Source: Conoideocrella luteorostrata (lineage: Eukaryota > Ascomycota > Sordariomycetes > Hypocreales > Clavicipitaceae). Taken from it: a stretch of DNA of 64,000 nucleotides. Below the pieces are notes generated by a model. The model made no database searches. It had not been told where the DNA came from and saw only the letters and a program-made list of their open reading frames with translations. Shown here piece after piece: positions 59,712 through 64,000 of the stretch. The translations under genes were made by a program, and so were the position numbers. Numbering within the stretch: position 1 is the first letter of the stretch; the number at the start of each line of letters is the position of its first letter. The stretch lies in NCBI GenBank assembly GCA_032433595.1, contig JASWJB010000216.1:1-64000 (forward strand). Direction: 5' to 3'.

Positions 59712-60878
59712 CTGGGGGTTGTACGACATGCATCCTATATTTCTTAATTTAGAGCTGAGTTTACCTGGCTCTTGTACTATACGTATTTTTGGTGGCTAGT
59801 GTTAATGTAAATTTGTAAGAGGGCTACAGATGTATGTATGCAAGGCGTTTTGGAATTCGGCATCCGAACCAGCGGGGAGCCTACAATGTACAGCAAACTT
59901 GACCAATAAGTAATGACATATATAATGTGATAATTATTGCCATAATTCCTGCCTGTCAATCTCTTCCTGTGTCCTACCTAACTGCACCGCACTGCACCCG
60001 CGAGCTCTTGTCTGTGTATTGATTGAGAGGTGTTTCGCAAGCGGGCTATCACCGCTGCCTGGGACATGCCATAGTCCCTTGCGAATGAATGGCATAACGT
60101 GAGCTGATGACCGCATTGATGTAAGCTGCTACCCGCAATTAAGAAGTTAGAGATTGCATCTTGTTGGATGGGCGGCAAAAAGAGAGCCGTCTTTCCCCCT
60201 TGAGCCCAGGTCTCTCGAAGCACATCCAACAAATTGCACAGAATGTAACTCAAAACACAGTTGCTGAACCAAAGGGCACACCATCGTCCGTGAAATGGAG
60301 CCATTCGGGATCTCCACAGCTGAGTGCCGCCACTGAAGCTCAATAAGTCGCTGAGAGGCGTCAACACCGCAAGTCCTGTCGTCATACGTCCGGATGGAGG
60401 GCCATTTCAATAATAAAGCCCATCGGTTCGATGACCCGTGTTACGCTTATCTACTTGTCGCATGGCCAATGCGAGAATCTTCTGAGTTATTTAAGAGCAG
60501 CAGTTCGACGTCTTTGCTTTGAAAAGCCTCTTGTAGTTGGGGCGGCAGGTGTTGAGGAGAATGCAGGAGTTTCAGGCTAAAATAAATGGTTAAATCATGA
60601 TTCCTGACAGTTTCCCTCTTTTCTTGGAACGCAGGGAGGATGCTATAGCATTGTACGAGCCGGTGCGGTTGATCCAATCAATGGGATTATTCGTGGACCC
60701 CAACTCATAATTTGATATGACATTGTCTCTGTATGTGGTTTTTTTCTAGCAAGTAAATCCCGTCTATATTTCATCATGGACGACTCCTCCCAACCAATGA
60801 GAATGTTATCCCTGTTGTTGAATACCTCCTGCGACAGAAAAAAGCACTTTTCTTTTAATACGACTAAGCAACACTAAT
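59712..60878. other. convergent intergenic region, MIP1 and LYS1
   Basis: About 1.2 kb between converging genes with AT-rich 3' UTR-like sequence next to MIP1. No supportable gene, no copy of the 9-base word and no tRNA by eye. Confidence 0.55.
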
Positions 60879-62318
60879 CTAAGGCAACTCCGCAACTCTG
60901 TCCCGGAAGGTCTTCTCCGCCCTGGTCCAAACACCTTCGGTATCCCGGCGGTTCAGGGTCAGCAGGCTCGGCAGCAATAGCGACGAGTACTCGTCGCTGG
61001 ACTCGCGAGCAACCATGGTGGGGAGATGGTCAATGGAAATGATGCGGATCTCAGGCCCGTCAATCTTGGCGGAAGCGGGAGTGGTGGGGTTTTCAAAGTT
61101 GCTGTAGCTGGAGTAGATAGGAATTGGGTTGTTCTCGCTCTGTGCAGGAAAGTCAGCTTTGGGGTTGCCCGTAGAAATTGAACACAGATGGGTGGGTTGC
61201 TTACGTTCGGGTCGCATGAGACATCTGCAATGGTGAGAAGTCGTCGCTCAGGTCCGGAGAGGGACTCGGCAGTGACAAAAGGAGGCTGCTTGTTAGCGCC
61301 CAGGTAGACACAATTGACTAGCACGTCGCTATCAGTAATTTCCTGGTAAGGACCAGGCTTCTCCTTCGTCTCCGCCAGATCCCAACGCAGAATGGAGGCC
61401 CCAGGCACCCCAATAGTCTCTGAGGCGGAAACAGCTCCCTTGCCGCATCGTCCCAGGGCGCCCATGACAAGCACACGTGGCCACTTGCCGTTGTTGACCG
61501 GCAGGGCCTCCTTGACCTTGGACTTGACAAACTCGGTCAAGTCAGCGGCGGAATCGAACAGCGGCACCGGGCCCAATGGGACTCCAGGGTGAAGAATTTG
61601 CTGCGCCCATGACAGGAGAGCCAATGATGCGCCGGCATAGCCAGCCCAGAAGCCAAACTATGAATGCGGGCAGTTAGAAGCCGCCGAGGACTGTACGGTC
61701 AAAGATCAGGGCATCACTCACAGCCGCAACGCGACGGCCCGAATCGTCGACCAAGAACTCCAAGTCGTAGAGCAGGCCCCCAGCCTTGGAAAATCGGGAC
61801 AGTTCAGAGTCCCATGAAGTCTGGCGCTTGAAACAGTGGTGGAAATGGATGCTTCATAGCACAGGGCGAACGTTAGTGTCTTGCTGCAGTCTCGCGCCCC
61901 AGTCATTGGGGGCAGGGCCATTCTTACTATTTATGCGGCAGAAGAGCTGCGGTGGGAGTTAGCAATTGCACTCCTTGGACCATTAATCAACCAATTGACG
62001 GGGTAGAACATACTGCCGTCGGACTCAATCTCTTTCAAGCCCAGGATGATATCCTCCTTCGGGGCATCTCTCCATGAGCCAGCCGGGACGATCTCGGCGC
62101 CGACAGCTCTGAACTCATCGATTTTGTAGATGCGGTCTGCCCAATCTTCTACTTTGACCTTGTAGCCGGCGTCAAGAAGGGCCTTGGCCGTCTCGGGTGA
62201 CACTGTGCTGTTAGCAGGGGAATTCGCAAAATGGGGCTTGGAGGGGGGGGCATGTACATGGAGAACGGCGCTCCTTGGGCTTGGTCTCGGACCTCAGGTG
62301 AATGACTGGAAGCGACAT
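60879..62318 (-). CDS. LYS1: saccharopine dehydrogenase (NAD+, lysine-forming)
   Basis: The last enzyme of the fungal alpha-aminoadipate pathway: saccharopine + NAD+ + water gives lysine + 2-oxoglutarate. Six exons, 62318-62258, 62202-62014, 61946-61928, 61851-61722, 61657-61205 and 61139-60879, join in phase to 370 residues, the family length (about 370). The N-terminus is MSLPVIHLRSETKPKERRSP, followed across the first intron by LSPETAKALLDAGYKVKVED. The third exon is only 19 nt and supplies TLLPHK of the motif that continues YIHFHHCFKRQTSWD. The Rossmann part contains VLVMGALGRCGKGAV, then DVLVNCVYLGANKQPPF and LTIADVSCDPNSENNPIPIY. The chain ends RVAELP, so the peroxisomal C-terminal tripeptide known in yeast Lys1 is not visible. 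A TGAGTCA element lies 142 bp upstream of the ATG, which suggests cross-pathway control. Confidence 0.94.
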
Positions 62319-62459
62319 GTTGGCGGTCAACGGGTATGAGACTCGACGATATTGATTGTATGGTTGGAAATGAAACTCGACGGTGAAAGCTGGAGCCGAC
62401 GAGATTATGAATGAAAATGAAATGCCCCTCACGTAGATTAGGCCGGACCGGTGCCCCAG

Positions 62460-62466
62460 TGAGTCA
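62460..62466. promoter_or_regulatory. TGAGTCA element, candidate CPC1/Gcn4 site
   Basis: An exact match to the TGA(C/G)TCA consensus bound by Gcn4 and its filamentous-fungal orthologue CPC1/CpcA, 142 bp upstream of the LYS1 start codon. Amino-acid biosynthesis genes, including lysine genes, are established targets of this regulator. The match is seen; binding is inferred. Confidence 0.6.
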
Positions 62467-62582
62467 GCTTGCGCTGAAAGGTGGGTCCTCGGATTCCTCT
62501 CGTTAGACCCTTGTTGCCCTGGATCGTCAGTACTCCGTAGCGACTAGCAGTACGCCGTAAGTTGCGCCCGCGTTCAGCCCTT

Positions 62583-62609
62583 CACATCACATCACATCAC
62601 ATCACATCA
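62583..62609. repeat. CACAT pentanucleotide microsatellite
   Basis: Five to six perfect CACAT units upstream of LYS1. Confidence 0.9.
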
Positions 62610-62762
62610 TACAGAATGGCCTTGGTCAGGGGAGACAAACCCAATCATCTCCGTAGCATGGACTATGACCGTAGGGCCGGACGCCGCGTATGAATAAGTA
62701 TTACTGTGCGCAAGGGACCATCGAGCCCCGATGGCCCACCCACGAAGGGCATCGGCTTACGT

Positions 62763-62810
62763 GTGCCAGTGCCAGTGCCAGTGCCGGTGATGGTGCTGGT
62801 GCTGGTGCCT
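62763..62810. repeat. GTGCCA/GTGCTG hexamer repeat
   Basis: Successive GTGCCA units grade into GTGATG, GTGCTG and GTGCCT units. The tract is compound and intergenic. Confidence 0.8.
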
Positions 62811-63757
62811 GTACCTGAGCTTATGCCATTCAGCCGTGCCTGCCAGGCGTGGATGGATGTGTCTCTGCCGCTGCTCCAGGGACCGGCTGGTTGGCTAGGC
62901 TAGGATGGCTGCATCGATGGAGGAGAGCAGAAACCCCAACATTTTTCGTAAACACGGCTGACCCATCCGCCGGGGATTACGGCATACAAGGCCACGTATC
63001 AGCTATCCCAGCCTATAGCCCTGGCGCGTGCACGCTAAGCTACCGCCTTGCCGCCGCCGCCTGAAGCCGGCACTTGGCCACCAGCCATCACGAAGCCATG
63101 CCGTAACAGGGATAAGACGACAAGGGTCAACTCTTATTCCCACCGTTTACGGAGGGCGGAGTACGGAGTCCGCATCACGCAGTATTAATATCCCTTTGAT
63201 CTATCGCGGATGACCTACTGCGGAGACGAATCTTTAGTGGCCGTTAATGCGTCGGGACGTGTAATGCGGCCCTTTGGTAATTGCAGCTTGCTAATCCTTT
63301 CATTTATAGTATGAAATAGTGGGCGAGATAAGTACCTATAATATTTTGTCAGTGATTGGCTACCCCCCGTGACGAACGCCAGTGCCGCCATGGCCCATCA
63401 AAGAGATTTGAACTGTCAATATCCTTAATATTTCAATGAGCTCCAGCCGCACGCCATCTCACAATAGCGACACCGAGAACTGCGCTCCATTCTGATACGT
63501 CCAACGAGAGCGCAGCGGAGGGATGGTGCTCAAACTCCCAAGTTTGATGTTCTTCTTGCCCCTCCATTGACGTCTCGACGTCTTGTCCACGGAGTCAAAT
63601 GTCATGAATCACTTCATATTACAACCTATGACGGTCATAATATACAATAATTGCTGTGCAGTTAGAGCATCTTCTTTTTGCTTTGGCAACAACCCTTAAG
63701 AAATTAGTGGTAAATACGCTTCCATGATTCATACTGTTTGAACACCCATTCGTTGAG

Positions 63758-64000
63758 CTATACCGACGACTCATCCACCTCTTTGACTTCCTCCGGAGGT
63801 GGGGTGAAGGGCGATGGGCCATCATGTGTAATAAAACGCTCGATCCTGTATTTCAAGCAATCATAGGATACCGACTCAGGTGATCTGCCAAATGGGCATA
63901 ATCAGTGTCGACCACCCAACCCGCAGGCATGCTTTCCCATTCCTCATCCCATAAATTGGAAAAGCGGCCATCTAACTTGACATGCAGTACAGCCATTTTT
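63758..64000 (-). pseudogene. incomplete gene at the right edge, frame disrupted
   Basis: Reading leftwards from the edge, one frame from the ATG at 63996 gives MAVLHVKLDGRFSNLWDEE, then ESMPAGWVVDTDYAHLADHL, and stops at 63853. In the next frame the sequence continues protein-like: CLKYRIERFITHDG, then PSPFTPPPEEVKEVDESSV, with a stop at 63758-63760. The two parts look like one protein end broken by a one-base frame change near 63860-63870. A GT...AG pair there would join them in phase, but it spans only 26 nt, too short for a normal intron. I do not recognise the family. The 5' part lies outside the window, and the 63996 ATG may be internal. It could be a frameshifted pseudogene, a sequencing error or a real gene with an exon border I have misplaced. 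Confidence 0.4.

Larger units (their letters stand above)
62319..63757. other. intergenic region upstream of LYS1
   Basis: About 1.4 kb containing the LYS1 promoter (TGAGTCA at 62460), the word TACTCCGTA at 62531, two simple repeats (62583-62609 and 62763-62810) and a cluster CGGAGTACGGAGT near 63158. No supportable gene. Confidence 0.6.

Noticed and set aside
60424..60436. GGTTCGATGACCC as a tRNA B box
   Set aside because: No matching A box, acceptor stem or anticodon arm can be drawn around it on either strand.

Overview
The window is nuclear DNA of a filamentous ascomycete (Pezizomycotina; most likely Sordariomycetes, probably Hypocreales by gene content and intron style). The genes have short introns (47 to 160 nt) with GTAAGT/GTATGT-type donors and CTAAC/CTGAC branch sites. 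They include fungal hallmarks: a PalH/Rim21 pH sensor, NAD-dependent saccharopine dehydrogenase of the fungal lysine pathway, and an HMT1-type ABC half-transporter. The order is an inference from resemblance, not from a search.

Layout: positions 1-8856 are gene-poor. HMT1 follows on the plus strand (9229-12508) behind a probable 5' UTR intron and converges on a LAG1-type ceramide synthase (14657-16000, minus). Seven of the next eight units continue on the minus strand: palH (18261-20678), EDC3 (22908-25191), a PIF1 helicase (26250-28892), a glutamine-rich protein of unknown function (30083-32431), a cullin-4 (35090-37696) and the very large checkpoint kinase TEL1 (38503-47671). TEL1 lies head to head, 45 bp between start codons, with an unrecognised 179-codon ORF (47717-48256), which is followed at once by the nucleoporin NUP192 (48320-53552, plus). 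Then come a C-terminal RING protein resembling Slx8 (54054-55452, minus), mitochondrial DNA polymerase gamma MIP1 (56221-59711, plus), LYS1 (60879-62318, minus, six exons including one of 19 nt) and an incomplete minus-strand gene at the right edge.

I rebuilt exon structures by hand from splice consensus, reading-frame continuity and conserved protein sequence. They are phase-consistent for HMT1, EDC3, PIF1, CUL4, TEL1, NUP192, the RING gene, MIP1 and LYS1. Several genes serve genome maintenance: PIF1, CUL4, TEL1, the RING protein and MIP1, with PIF1 and MIP1 relevant to mitochondrial DNA. This is probably chance neighbourhood of housekeeping genes; nothing here looks like a biosynthetic cluster or a defence system, and I found no intact transposon, tRNA or rRNA.

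The least explained signal is a 9-base word, TACTCCGTA/TACGGAGTA, found 11 times, always between genes. Other points worth a second look are a stop-free, frame-preserving intron in the WHB region of the cullin, two candidate start codons in PIF1 that mirror the yeast mitochondrial/nuclear arrangement, a TGAGTCA element upstream of LYS1, and the tight TEL1 divergent start region.
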